Below, one piece after another: positions 15,607 to 26,000 of a stretch of DNA of 64,000 nucleotides. How positions within the stretch are numbered: the first letter of the stretch is position 1; every line of letters begins with the position of its first letter. The notes under the pieces are model-generated. The model searched no databases. It saw only the letters and a list, made by a program, of their open reading frames with translations, and was not told the origin of the DNA. The stretch is from positions 1 through 64,000 of the IMG/VR virus record IMGVR_UViG_3300028392_000038. The stretch is one strand, 5' to 3'. Origin of the DNA: a virus. Position numbers and translations under genes: made by a program.

Positions 15607-16272
15607 ATGGAAAATAAAATTGAAAGTAGAATTGATATCATTAACTTTTTATCAGAAAGATTTAACTATAAAAATTATTTAGAAATAGGTCTTAGAGAAC
15701 CATCACATTGCTTTAATCATATTAAATGTGAATCAAAAGATTCGGTAGATCCTGGGTTAGAGACAAATAATAATAGAGCTAAATATAAATACACATCCGA
15801 TAATTTTTTCTCAATGATTGATAATGGTTTATTAGATAAACCTCTTGATTATAAATGGGATATAGTATTTATAGATGGATTACACATTTCTGACCAAGTG
15901 GAAAGAGATATAAACAATGCTCTAAATCATCTTTCAGAAAACGGTAGTATAGTTTTACATGATTGTAATCCACCTACTGAGCATCATGCTAGAGTTTATT
16001 ATAATGATATTAGTACTACTGCAGGAGGTTTGTGGAATGGAACTGTTTGGAAGGCTATATATAAGATGAGATGCACAAGACCAGATTTAGATATTTGTGT
16101 AGTTGATAAGGATTGGGGTTGTGGTATCATCAGAAAAGGAAATCAAACAATTTGTCAATTTAATAATCCATATTTTGACTATGACAAATTTGACAAAAAT
16201 AGAGCAAAAGATTTGAATATAATATCAAATTTGGAATTACCCAATTGGGTAGAAAAACCATTTTATAAATAA
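15607..16272 (+). CDS. Class I SAM-dependent methyltransferase (family 24-like)
   Basis: A 221-aa protein with a Rossmann-type methyltransferase layout: NYLEIGLREPSHC at 18-30 as motif I (Glu-x-Gly), WDIVFIDGLHISDQVERDINNAL at about 89-111 and GSIVLHDCNPP at about 117-127. The FIDGxH and HDxNPP features are typical of the Methyltransf_24 family found in sugar and glycan gene clusters. It overlaps the glycosyltransferase gene by one base (TAATG), so it probably methylates a sugar in the same pathway. Confidence 0.78.
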   Translation: MENKIESRIDIINFLSERFNYKNYLEIGLREPSHCFNHIKCESKDSVDPGLETNNNRAKYKYTSDNFFSMIDNGLLDKPLDYKWDIVFIDGLHISDQVERDINNALNHLSENGSIVLHDCNPPTEHHARVYYNDISTTAGGLWNGTVWKAIYKMRCTRPDLDICVVDKDWGCGIIRKGNQTICQFNNPYFDYDKFDKNRAKDLNIISNLELPNWVEKPFYK

Positions 16273-17915
16273 TGAAAAGAAAACTATTATTCATAACACC
16301 ACACTTATCTACGGGTGGTCAACCACAATACTTACTACAAAAAATTAAATCATTTATAAATGAATTTGATATTTATTGTGTTGAGTATACTTATTATGGA
16401 GATGCTTATGTTGTTCAAAGAAATCAAGTTAAAAATTTATTAGGTGATAAGTTTTTTGGTCTATCTTCAGATAAACAATATCTATTAGAAATTATTGATA
16501 AAGTAAATCCGGATATAATACACTTTGAAGAAATACCCGACACTTTTGTTGATGAGTCTATCTTGAAAAAGATATATGATGAAAGCAGAAACTATTATAT
16601 TTTAGCAACTACACATTCATCCAATACTAAACCAGAAAATATTAAATATACAGCTGATAAGTTTATATTAGTATCAGAATGGAGTAAAGGAGTATTTGAC
16701 AATGTATTCAAAGGAAGTATTCCTTGTGATATATGGGAATATCCTATTATAAAAATTGATTATGATAAAGATAAGGCTAAAGAAGAATTAGGATTTGATA
16801 AGGAGTATAAACATATTCTAAATGTTGGTTTATTTACTTCAGGTAAAAATCAAAAACATATAATAGAATTGGCTAAAATTTGTGTAAATGAAAGGATTAA
16901 ATTTCATTTTGTAGGAAATCAGGCTGTTAATTTCAAAGATTATTGGGAACCTCTAATGGTTAATTTACCAGAGAATTGTATAATACATGGTGAGAGAGAT
17001 GATGTTGAAAAATTCTATATGGCTAGTGATTTATTTTACTTTCCATCATTATGGGAACTAAATCCAATCTCTATAAAAGAAGCTCTTAGTTTTAATCTTC
17101 CAATTTTCACAAAAGACTTAGAAACATATCCGAAATATAAAGAAGCTAATTACATAACAGATAATATATCAGCTAATAAAAATATTATATTAGAACACTT
17201 TGGAATCACAATTGAAAATGATTCTATTTGTTTAGTTGTAGCACATGCTGATACAAATTATAGAAAGAAGTTATTAAATGAGTGTTTAGGTTCTATTAAT
17301 TTACCAGTTGTTCTATCTACAAACTATCCAGTAAGTGAAGAAAATCAGTTACTATGTGATTATTATATTTATAATAAAAATAACCCTTTATTATATAAAG
17401 AGGAATTTAGCAAATATAATGTAAGTTATAATTATTGGCACATAGACAACACTGGGAAAAAGACAACAACATCATTTAATTTTGAGCATGGGTATGCTGC
17501 TTACTCTTTAATAAGAGATGGTTTAGAGTTTATAGAAAAACTGGGTTATAAAAAAGTTCACATCATAAACTATGATTATCAAATGTCAAATAAAACACTT
17601 AATGATAATTCTAAATCTTTAGATAATTGTGATATTATTGTTTATCAATATGATGCTAATAATTATGATGGTGATAGTTATTGTTCTGGATTCTTATCAT
17701 CAAGAATGGAACATATACTACCATTTTTCACCAAATTCAAAAGCAGAGAATCTTATTATACATCAGGTGATCCATTTAATATTTTAGAAATAAAGTTAAA
17801 AAAATCTATAGATGCTCAAAATTTAAATATCTATAAAACAGCATTTGATTCTCTAAAAGAAGATAATAAATTAAATCAAGAAGGACTCCTCCAATTTTCA
17901 AAATCAAAAGAATAA
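16272..17915 (+). CDS. GT4-like glycosyltransferase with a second C-terminal domain
   Basis: A 547-aa protein. Residues 1-310 look like a GT-B enzyme: N-terminal KLLFITPHLSTGGQPQYLLQKI, a second Rossmann half beginning HILNVGLFTSGKNQKHIIELAK (about 180-202), and the E-x7-E-like donor-site segment LWELNPISIKEAL. Residues about 320-547 form an additional domain beginning NDSICLVVAHADTNYRKKLLNECL, which I do not recognise; its opening resembles a sugar-nucleotide-binding GT-A start. It could be a two-domain glycosyltransferase. It lies 1 base before the heptosyltransferase-like gene in one operon. Confidence 0.8.
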   Translation: MKRKLLFITPHLSTGGQPQYLLQKIKSFINEFDIYCVEYTYYGDAYVVQRNQVKNLLGDKFFGLSSDKQYLLEIIDKVNPDIIHFEEIPDTFVDESILKKIYDESRNYYILATTHSSNTKPENIKYTADKFILVSEWSKGVFDNVFKGSIPCDIWEYPIIKIDYDKDKAKEELGFDKEYKHILNVGLFTSGKNQKHIIELAKICVNERIKFHFVGNQAVNFKDYWEPLMVNLPENCIIHGERDDVEKFYMASDLFYFPSLWELNPISIKEALSFNLPIFTKDLETYPKYKEANYITDNISANKNIILEHFGITIENDSICLVVAHADTNYRKKLLNECLGSINLPVVLSTNYPVSEENQLLCDYYIYNKNNPLLYKEEFSKYNVSYNYWHIDNTGKKTTTSFNFEHGYAAYSLIRDGLEFIEKLGYKKVHIINYDYQMSNKTLNDNSKSLDNCDIIVYQYDANNYDGDSYCSGFLSSRMEHILPFFTKFKSRESYYTSGDPFNILEIKLKKSIDAQNLNIYKTAFDSLKEDNKLNQEGLLQFSKSKE

Positions 17916-17916
17916 T

Positions 17917-19074
17917 ATGTATAATAATTTAGTTAAAAACACAAGTATAATAAGGAAAAGGAAACCTATAATAAATGTTAATTATATAAAAGGTCCTTTT
18001 GTAGAAATATTAAATTCACCGGGAGATGAATTTGAAGTTTCTTTTATAGATAAAAGGACAAGTAAATTACAACATAGAGGATCAATAACAGAAAATCATT
18101 GGATTAAAGCAAGTAAGTCATATTTCATAGATTGGTCTATATCTATAAATAAGAATAATGGTGAGGAAATCTATAATATAGATTTAGACCTAAAGGATAA
18201 AAGAGTTTTTATATGTTTTGATTCGTCTTCTTTAGGAGATAATTTAGCATGGATTCCATATGTAGATGAGTTTAGAAAGAAACATAATTGTCATGTCATC
18301 TGTTCTACATTTTGGAATAATCTATTTGAGAAAGAATACCCTGAAATAGAATTTATACCTAGAGGATTACCAGCGAACAATATATCAGCCCAATATAATA
18401 TTGGTTGGTATTATGAAGATGGCGAGATTAATACAAATAGTAACCCTACTAATTTCAGATTAAGACCTCTTCAACAAGCAGCTAGTGATATATTAGGATT
18501 AGAACATAAAGAAATTAAAACAAAAATAACTATAGATAATTCTATACAAAAAGAAAATATAGTAAGTATTGCTATTCATGGAACAGCTCAATCAAAATAT
18601 TGGAATAATGAAGAAGGTTGGCAACAAGTGGTTGATTATTTAAAATCCAAAGGATGGAGAGTTATTTTAATTTCTAGAGAAGAAGATGGATATATGGGAA
18701 ATAAACACCCTAATGGTATTGAAAAACATCCACAAGGAAGTATAGAGGAAGTAATAAAAGTACTTCAAAAAAGTAAATTATTTATTGGAATAGGATCTGG
18801 CTTGAGTTGGTTAAGTTGGGCAACAGGAACAACAACTTGTATTATTTCTGGATTTAGTTACCCTTATACAGAAACACTCCAAAACACAATTAGAATAGAA
18901 ACACCTAAAGGAAAATGCACTGGATGTTTTAATGATTTTAAGTTAGATGCTGGTGATTGGAACTGGTGTCCTGTAAATAAAGGAACTGATAAACAATTTG
19001 AGTGTAGTAAGTCAATAACTGGAGAAATGGTAATAGAAAAGATTAAGGATATAATAGAAAAAAACCCACTTTAG
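17917..19074 (+). CDS. TibC/BAHT-type protein O-heptosyltransferase-like protein
   Basis: A 385-aa protein. The core is a GT9-type fold (VFICFDSSSLGDNLAWIPYVDEF, then VSIAIHGTAQSKYWN, LFIGIGSGLSWLSWATGTTTCIISGFSYPYTE). The N-terminal strand-rich domain and a late four-cysteine cluster, Cys334-x2-Cys337, Cys351 and Cys363, match the iron-finger layout of autotransporter heptosyltransferases (TibC/AAH), which O-glycosylate serines on beta-solenoid repeats of adhesins. The neighbouring phage fibres carry comparable solenoid repeats and Ser/Thr-rich stalks, so they are plausible substrates (inference). It is the last gene of the 15607-19074 operon; its stop is inside a terminator. Confidence 0.82.
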   Translation: MYNNLVKNTSIIRKRKPIINVNYIKGPFVEILNSPGDEFEVSFIDKRTSKLQHRGSITENHWIKASKSYFIDWSISINKNNGEEIYNIDLDLKDKRVFICFDSSSLGDNLAWIPYVDEFRKKHNCHVICSTFWNNLFEKEYPEIEFIPRGLPANNISAQYNIGWYYEDGEINTNSNPTNFRLRPLQQAASDILGLEHKEIKTKITIDNSIQKENIVSIAIHGTAQSKYWNNEEGWQQVVDYLKSKGWRVILISREEDGYMGNKHPNGIEKHPQGSIEEVIKVLQKSKLFIGIGSGLSWLSWATGTTTCIISGFSYPYTETLQNTIRIETPKGKCTGCFNDFKLDAGDWNWCPVNKGTDKQFECSKSITGEMVIEKIKDIIEKNPL

Positions 19075-19086
19075 AGTGGGTTTTTT
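19059..19086. terminator. Bidirectional terminator overlapping the heptosyltransferase stop
   Basis: AAAAAACCCACT / AGTGGGTTTTTT stem (12 bp) with loop TTAG; the TAG stop at 19072-19074 is in the loop. It serves the convergent sulfotransferase gene too. Confidence 0.92.
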
Positions 19087-19088
19087 AT

Positions 19089-19907
19089 TTAATAATATTT
19101 AAATTCATCATAGAACCATTTGTAATTATTTTTAATCCAATCACAAGCTGCTTGTCCTAAAATTTCTTTATAATCATTTTTAAGAGGTTCTATTTTACTT
19201 TTTATATTATGATCACCATAAATACCATAAACAGAATCATCTTCTACAGTTATTTGTTGAACATTATTAAAGTCATGTGCAAATGGATTAACACCTAAGT
19301 AGTCATAAACTCTATCTATTTCTTTTTGAGGATTTGATGTTAAGTCTTCAAATCTAATAAATAACATTTTTTGATTTATACCTTCTCTAAATACTTGGTA
19401 TAATCTTTCTATTGAAATACCAACAGGTTGACCCGTTGACCAAATATCAATTCTTTTTTCAGTTGTAGTTCCGGTCATTTGAGCATGATTTACAATACCG
19501 GAATCTAAGTGTTGATTCTTTCTAAAGTTTTTCTCCATTGAAGCGAAAATTCCTCTTAAATCTCTAACCATACAAATAATCTTTGGTTCTGGATAAAATG
19601 AATTTAAAAATTGATAATGTACTCCCCAACCTCTACTCTTATCAATAACATATGGTTTATCAGTTATAGAATTAAAGAATCCATTAATACCTGAATTGCA
19701 AAAATTAGCAAAACCTCTCTTCATAAGTTCAGAATCTTGAGCTTTGAATTCTGGTGAGTTTGTGTAATTATTTCTAGCAGCATAAACAAGTTCTAATACC
19801 CCACTAGTAGGAGTTACATAAAATTCAGGATTTTGACCCATTATATTTTGTAGAAGTGTTGATCCTGCTCTAGGCAATGAACTTTGAAAGAATATCTTTT
19901 TTGGCAT
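19089..19907 (-). CDS. Sulfotransferase (PAPS-dependent)
   Basis: A 272-aa protein with both PAPS-binding elements of the sulfotransferase family: the 5'-phosphosulfate loop SSLPRAGSTLL at residues 9-19 and the 3'-phosphate segment VRDLRGIFASMEKNFR at 114-129 (Arg115, Ser123). LFIRFEDLTSNPQKEIDRVYDYLGV is a further family hallmark. It would add sulfate to a sugar, protein or lipid. Position between two glycosyltransferase genes and beside the fibre cluster suggests sulfation of a fibre glycan, which is inference. It is separated by one base from the upstream GT9-like gene. Confidence 0.88.
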   Translation of the reverse strand: MPKKIFFQSSLPRAGSTLLQNIMGQNPEFYVTPTSGVLELVYAARNNYTNSPEFKAQDSELMKRGFANFCNSGINGFFNSITDKPYVIDKSRGWGVHYQFLNSFYPEPKIICMVRDLRGIFASMEKNFRKNQHLDSGIVNHAQMTGTTTEKRIDIWSTGQPVGISIERLYQVFREGINQKMLFIRFEDLTSNPQKEIDRVYDYLGVNPFAHDFNNVQQITVEDDSVYGIYGDHNIKSKIEPLKNDYKEILGQAACDWIKNNYKWFYDEFKYY

Positions 19908-19908
19908 A

Positions 19909-20793
19909 TTATAAATTAATTTTTTGTATTATTAAATTAGGATCAAATATTTCTGATTCTAAAGAAGGGTATTCATGTAAAAGACCTTCAAAACTATAAT
20001 CAAATAAATAACTATCTGGTAGTTTTACAATATCTTTTGGAAGATCCGCTACAATATTTTTGTGTATATTATAACCAAATACCTTAGGTGATGTTCCCAC
20101 CCAAAGAACAACCGATGATAAACCAAGAGCAGCAGAGGCATGTTGTAAACAAGAATCTATTAAAACTCTTTTTTGAGATACCAATAATAAGGAAAATAAT
20201 TCCATATTAGGCATACTATCTGATACAACTTCTACTCCTTGCATAGCAACCGATCCTGCTCTACAAATTTGAATAATATGATAATCATTTCTATAATGGT
20301 TAACTAATATTTCAGATAAGTATACCGGAATATCTCTTGTCCATGAATTAATGTGGGGTTGATTAACCAAAGGACCACCATTGGTCTGAATAACCATTAT
20401 AGGTTTTTCTCTTGTCCACTTATTAATACCTAATTGTTTTTGTTTTGAATTAAATATCAAAGAAGGCATCTCTCCGTTATAATTTAGATTATAAAGTTTA
20501 CACCAATTTTCAATTAGAGGCATTTTTTTATGAATATGATCAGTTGTGAAGTAAGGCTCGTGTTTAAATATTAATGAATCTTTACCATCAATATAATCAT
20601 TATAGAAGTAAGGAGTCATTCCAATTTTATATACTCTATCAATAAATTTTAGATTTAAGAAAACTTCTGCGTAAGCACACACAACTATAAGTTTTCTATC
20701 AGGGTAGTTGTTTTTTATACACTCAGCAACAGCTGTTGAGGCTACATGTTTTCCCAATCCACCTTCAATGTGAAATATTGCAAATTTATCCAT
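19909..20793 (-). CDS. GT9-like glycosyltransferase
   Basis: A 294-aa protein resembling ADP-heptose-type GT9 enzymes: IEGGLGKHVASTAVAECIKNNYPDRKLIVV at the N-terminus (glycine-rich first Rossmann half) and PNMELFSLLLVSQKRVLIDSCLQHASAALGLSSVVLWVGTSPKVFGY late, the usual 'player on a list of stalled sugars' region in which D-S-x-x-x-H-x-x-A-A is conserved. The donor sugar cannot be read from sequence. It is co-transcribed with the sulfotransferase and downstream of the fibre genes on the same strand. Confidence 0.75.
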   Translation of the reverse strand: MDKFAIFHIEGGLGKHVASTAVAECIKNNYPDRKLIVVCAYAEVFLNLKFIDRVYKIGMTPYFYNDYIDGKDSLIFKHEPYFTTDHIHKKMPLIENWCKLYNLNYNGEMPSLIFNSKQKQLGINKWTREKPIMVIQTNGGPLVNQPHINSWTRDIPVYLSEILVNHYRNDYHIIQICRAGSVAMQGVEVVSDSMPNMELFSLLLVSQKRVLIDSCLQHASAALGLSSVVLWVGTSPKVFGYNIHKNIVADLPKDIVKLPDSYLFDYSFEGLLHEYPSLESEIFDPNLIIQKINL

Positions 20794-20830
20794 AGTTATT
20801 ATACTATGAATTTAATAAAATGTTTAAGAA

Positions 20831-23017
20831 TTATAGTTCTATCCAAGTGTTGTCTGGGTTAAATCGTAAAATGTATACTCCATTGGTTTGATTACCACTG
20901 TTCCAAAAAGTATGACCAACTAATCTAACTATGTTACCTGCTGCTGAAGGAGCTATGTAAGTCATCTCACCAGCGGTAGCTTTCATGTACATCGGATCTC
21001 CAATTTTAAACTCACTTATATAAGTAGTTGTAACAAATCCATTAATTAATATTGATGTTGCTTCGCCCTCTCCATGATTCCCAGCTACACAAATACCTAA
21101 CATAGATTTTGATGATATTCCAGAAGAGCTTGCGTCAGCTAAACCCCATTTACCACCTATTGTTCTATAACATAACTGACCAAAACTCAATCCTTCACTT
21201 GATATTTCTGAATATAATACATCTCCAGAATAAGAGGTACTGGCCCAACTCTGTAAATCACCCAATACTGATGTTATACCATCTAATATTGTTCCTTGTA
21301 ATGGAGTTTGACTATATCCACCAACTATAGATGTTCCATTATCCAGTATATTACTATTACCAATTGTACTAGATGATGTAAATTTAACCACATAATTACT
21401 TGATCCTGATACAGAAACGGATGTTCCAGAGCTACCTGATGATCCACTTGATCCAGTAGACCCACTTGATCCGGATGATCCACTTGATCCGGATGATCCA
21501 CTTGATCCGGATGATCCACTTGATCCAGTAGAACCAGTTAGTCCGGATGATCCACTTGATCCGGTAGAACCACTTGACCCGGATGATCCACTTGATCCTG
21601 AAGATCCACTTGATCCATTAGATCCACTTGATCCATTAGATCCATTATATCCTGATGATCCACTTGATCCTGAAGATCCACTTGATCCATTAGATCCACT
21701 TGATCCATTAGATCCATTATATCCTGATGATCCACTTGATCCATTAGATCCATTAGATCCGGATGATCCACTTGATCCTGATGGTCCACTTGATCCTGAA
21801 GATCCACTTGATCCATTAGATCCATTAGATCCTGATGATCCACTTGTTCCAGAAGATCCTGAAGATCCTGAATATCCTGAAGATCCTGGTATAGAAGCTG
21901 TCCAAGTAGCAACACCATTAGTATCACTAATTAAAATATAATTATTACCTTGTGTACCATCTTGTAATCTAAATGCGCCTGATTGTGTAGCATAAACATG
22001 TAATTTAGTAGATGGGTTTGATGTCCCAATACCTACATTTCCACCCATAAATGATCCAGCGTAAACAATAGATGATTGTGTTGTTGTAACAGCAGATACA
22101 TCGGTATAAATTCCATATAATCCATAGGATGTATTTCGTGGACTAAAACTACCACCCATTACAGAAGAAATTCCATATCTATTACCTGCATTTCCAATTA
22201 AAGGTAAATTATCAACAAGTCTTATACCCCATCTATCCGCGTTTCCTGGATCGGCAGTAGTATCCGAATCCATTTTAAGTGTTAGCAAAGCACTTCCAGA
22301 TGAATAAGTAGCTCCCATAGAAAATAATCCTGATGATAAAGCTTGGAATTGTGATATTTTGCCATTATATCCTGATATAACTCTTAAAGTAGTAGCCCCT
22401 GGTGTTCCACCAGCTCTATTAGTATGTTCTATTGTAACAACAGATGCTGTTGTCCCAGCATTATCTAAATTTCTTTTAAAGTAAGCTGCATGTCCACCTG
22501 TTTGGCTATTACTAGAAGGACCATCAACCAATAAAATTGTTGAATATGTTGTGTCACCTTGGTATTTAATGTGAACTCTACCGTCTGGTGATATAGTTCC
22601 AATACCAACATTTGTGCTTGTTACATAAATAGAACTTGTAGATGAAAGTGTTGTCGTTGATGTATAATAAGGTACATAATTATTTTGCCCTGATAAAGAA
22701 ACGCTTGTTCCTGATGATCCGCTTGATCCACTTGATCCTGATGATCCACTTGATCCTGAAGATCCTGAAGATCCTGAAGATCCACTTGATCCTGATGATC
22801 CAGATGTACCAGATGTACCAGCCCCAGAAGCCCATTCAGTTCCTGTAAATCTATAAATCTGGTTAGTAGTATCATCAAATACTAAAGAACCTTTACTAAC
22901 ACCCGACGTACTATTTGTACTAGCGTTATCGACAACTGGTAGATTTAGTCCTTTATTACCGGTACCGGTTCCTGTTATAAGTTGAATTCCACCACTATTC
23001 TTAATTATATAAGCCAT
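20831..23017 (-). CDS. Collagen-like tail fibre protein, 728 aa
   Basis: A probable fibre or adhesin. Residues 1-64 form a small N-terminal domain; 65-105 and about 375-532 are Gly-X-Y stretches with X/Y almost only Ser (some Thr, Asn, Tyr) and no proline apart from one or two. Between them lie NNYVPYYTSTTTLSSTSSIYVTSTNVGIGT and a carbohydrate-module-like region, and just before the second stretch is the shared KLHVYATQSGAFRLQDGTQG module. The C-terminus (533-728) holds SNYVVKFTSSSTIGNSNIL and a domain ending GVYILRFNPDNTWIEL. A promoter-like box lies 29 nt upstream. Confidence 0.8.
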   Translation of the reverse strand: MAYIIKNSGGIQLITGTGTGNKGLNLPVVDNASTNSTSGVSKGSLVFDDTTNQIYRFTGTEWASGAGTSGTSGSSGSSGSSGSSGSSGSSGSSGSSGSSGSSGTSVSLSGQNNYVPYYTSTTTLSSTSSIYVTSTNVGIGTISPDGRVHIKYQGDTTYSTILLVDGPSSNSQTGGHAAYFKRNLDNAGTTASVVTIEHTNRAGGTPGATTLRVISGYNGKISQFQALSSGLFSMGATYSSGSALLTLKMDSDTTADPGNADRWGIRLVDNLPLIGNAGNRYGISSVMGGSFSPRNTSYGLYGIYTDVSAVTTTQSSIVYAGSFMGGNVGIGTSNPSTKLHVYATQSGAFRLQDGTQGNNYILISDTNGVATWTASIPGSSGYSGSSGSSGTSGSSGSNGSNGSSGSSGSSGPSGSSGSSGSNGSNGSSGSSGYNGSNGSSGSNGSSGSSGSSGSSGYNGSNGSSGSNGSSGSSGSSGSSGSSGSTGSSGSSGLTGSTGSSGSSGSSGSSGSSGSSGSSGSTGSSGSSGSSGTSVSVSGSSNYVVKFTSSSTIGNSNILDNGTSIVGGYSQTPLQGTILDGITSVLGDLQSWASTSYSGDVLYSEISSEGLSFGQLCYRTIGGKWGLADASSSGISSKSMLGICVAGNHGEGEATSILINGFVTTTYISEFKIGDPMYMKATAGEMTYIAPSAAGNIVRLVGHTFWNSGNQTNGVYILRFNPDNTWIEL
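21421..21893 (-). repeat. Gly-Ser-Ser/Gly-Ser-Asn triplet tract (second collagen-like stretch)
   Basis: Tandem 9-bp in-frame repeats (GGATCATCT, GGATCAAGT, GGATCTAAT and variants) encoding G-S-S and G-S-N triplets with scattered GYN and GLT. Confidence 0.88.
22703..22825 (-). repeat. Short Gly-Ser-Ser triplet tract (first collagen-like stretch)
   Basis: About 13 Gly-X-Y triplets coded by GGATCA/GGATCT-type units, in the N-terminal part of the 728-aa fibre. Confidence 0.85.
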
Positions 23018-23046
23018 TCAGGTTCTTTAATTTTTATTTATATTTC

Positions 23047-23056
23047 TATATATTAA
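23047..23056 (-). promoter_or_regulatory. TTAATATATA element (minus) before the 728-aa fibre gene
   Basis: Exact on the minus strand, ending 29 nt before the ATG at 23017. Confidence 0.45.
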
Positions 23057-23079
23057 TTTTTCTATAATATTATATTCAA

Positions 23080-26000
23080 TTAAAATAGTGTTTGTGTATA
23101 TCTCACATAACAAACAAAATTTGCGGCGGTACTACCACTATTAATTGCCTCAACTACCAAATTGTTACCAGATACATTAATATTAACATCATGTATAGTT
23201 GAAACCGACTCAGCAACTACAATTTTAGTAACACCGGTAAATCCACCAACTATAGTAGCTGTTCCGGTAGGATTTGTAGCCGCCCCAAAAAGTTGTAGAT
23301 AAGTAGCATTATTTGAACCGCTTTCTAAAACAGCGATTTGCATTTCCAATGCTAACATACCACCAAGAGGAACATCAATCTGACCAGATGAAGATAAAGG
23401 ATTTGAATATAAAACTCCATTACCTACATGAACTGTATTTTTTAATATTATCTGGTTAGTCTGAGCATCTGCTTTAATAGATATATTACCTTTAGCGTGA
23501 GCAATTTGACCATATGTAAGAGCATCATTATCTGTTGATGGACCAAGTAATAAAGTACCAGCGGTTGGATCCTCATGTATATTATATGATGTATCACCAA
23601 TTGTGGTTGCTGATGTAAATTTAGTAAATACATTAGTTGTGCCAGAAAAAGTAGATCCACCACCAGATGATGTTGCTACTAATAATCCATTAGTTCCTAC
23701 TGTTACAAAACAAGAAACTGATGATGCCATTGATGTTATAATGATGTCATTAGCATGTGCTGTGTATTGTCTACTAGCGGTTATACCAGATCCAATAATA
23801 ACAGAACTAGTCATGCTATTAATATTATTATTAACACCACCAAGTATAGAAGCGAATGGAGAATTTGTAATTGTATTATTATTACCACCACCTATGGTTG
23901 AAAATTGTGAACTATAACCAGAGATTGTATTAGACATACCACCAGATATAGTTGAATTAAATGAATTGGTACCGGATATTGTATTAGTTAGACCACCACT
24001 TATAGTTGATTGAGATGAATTAAATGCAGAGATTGTATTACTATAACCACCACTTATGGTTGAATGACATGAATAATGTCCAGAGATTGTATTACATTGA
24101 CCACCACCTATAGATGAATTACGTGAATAATAACCGGAAATTGTATTGAGAGCACCACCACTTATAGTTGATTGATATGAATTATAATCAGCGATTGTAT
24201 TACAATAACCACCACTTATAGTTGAATAACATGAGCAATATCCAGAGATTGTATTAAAACCACCACCACCTATGGTTGAATGATATGAAAAAGCACCAGA
24301 GATTGTATTACATTGACCACCACTTATGGTTGATTGATCTGAATTAAATCCAGAGATTGTATTAATATAACCACCACTTATAGTTGATTGAGCTGAATTA
24401 AATCCAGAGATTGTATTAATATAACCACCACTAATGGTTGATTGATATGAACTAGCACCAGAGATTGTATTTTGATAACCACCACTAATGGTTGAATGAC
24501 ATGAAAAAGCACCAGAGATTGTATTTTGATAACCACCACTTATAGTAGAAAAAGGTGAATAACAACCGGATATTGTATTAAGACCACCACCACTAATGGT
24601 TGAATTAAATGAATACTGACCGGAGATTGTATTATTATTACCGCCACCTATAGTTGACCAATATGAATATTTTCCTGAGATTGTATTACAGTAACCACCA
24701 CCTATACTTGATTGAAATGATAAATATCCTGAGATTGTATTTCTGCAACCACCACTTATAGTTGAATTATATGATGAATATCCTGAGATTGTATTAATAG
24801 TTCCTCCACCGATAGTTGATAATTGTGAACACTGACCGGAAATTGTATTAATATAACCACCACTTATAGTTGATTGGCATGAATAAGTACCAGAGATTGC
24901 GTTAGATTTACCACCACCTATAGTTGAATTAAGTGATTGCTGTCCAGAGATTGTATTACTAGAACCACCACCTATAGTTGAATTAAATGACGAACGTCCT
25001 GAGATTGTATTCTCACTACCTCCACCTATAGTTGATTGACATGAATACTGACCGGAAATTGTATTAGTAATACCACCACCTATAGTTGATTGACATGAAT
25101 TAGTACCAGAGATTGTATTACAACAACCACCAGATATAGTGGAATCTCCACTAGTTGATATTAAATTTTTACGACCACCACTTATAGTTGAACGATTTGA
25201 ACCACTAAGAATTATATTAGAATTACCACCACCTATTGTTGAGGACAAAGCAGATGCTGTATTTCCACCACCACCACCTATTGTTGATCCAGTAGCGGAT
25301 GATGTATTAAGATAACCACCACTTATAACAGAATAAACACCGGAAGTGTCATTTTCACTACCACCGCCTATTGTTGATCCAGTAGCGGATGATGTATTAG
25401 AATTACCACCACCTATTGTTGAACTTACACCAGATACTATATTTTTATAACCACCACTTATAGTTGACCAATATGAACACTGACCGGAGATTGTATTACA
25501 TTGACCACCACTTATGGTTGATAAATATGAAAAGGTACCAGATATGGTATTACAACATCCACCACTTATAGTTGATTGATATGAGATATCACCGGAGATT
25601 GTATTATATTGACCACCACTTATAGTTGATAATTGTGAATCACCACCACAGATTGTATTATATCCACCACCTCCAATGGTTGATTGATATGAACTACCAC
25701 TAGATATTGTATTGCTTTCACCACCACTTATTGTTGAACGAGATGAACTATATCCAGAGATTGTATTTTGATAACCCCCACTAATGGTTGAATGACATGA
25801 ATAATGACCGGAAATTGTATTTTGTTGACCACCACCTATAGATGAATTACGTGAATAATGACCGGAAATTGTATTGCTTTCACCACCACTTATAGTTGAT
25901 AGATATGAACTATATCCTGAGATTGTATTACATTGACCGCCACCTATAGTTACTAATTGTGAATTAACACCGGAGATTGTATTAAATTGACCACCACCTA

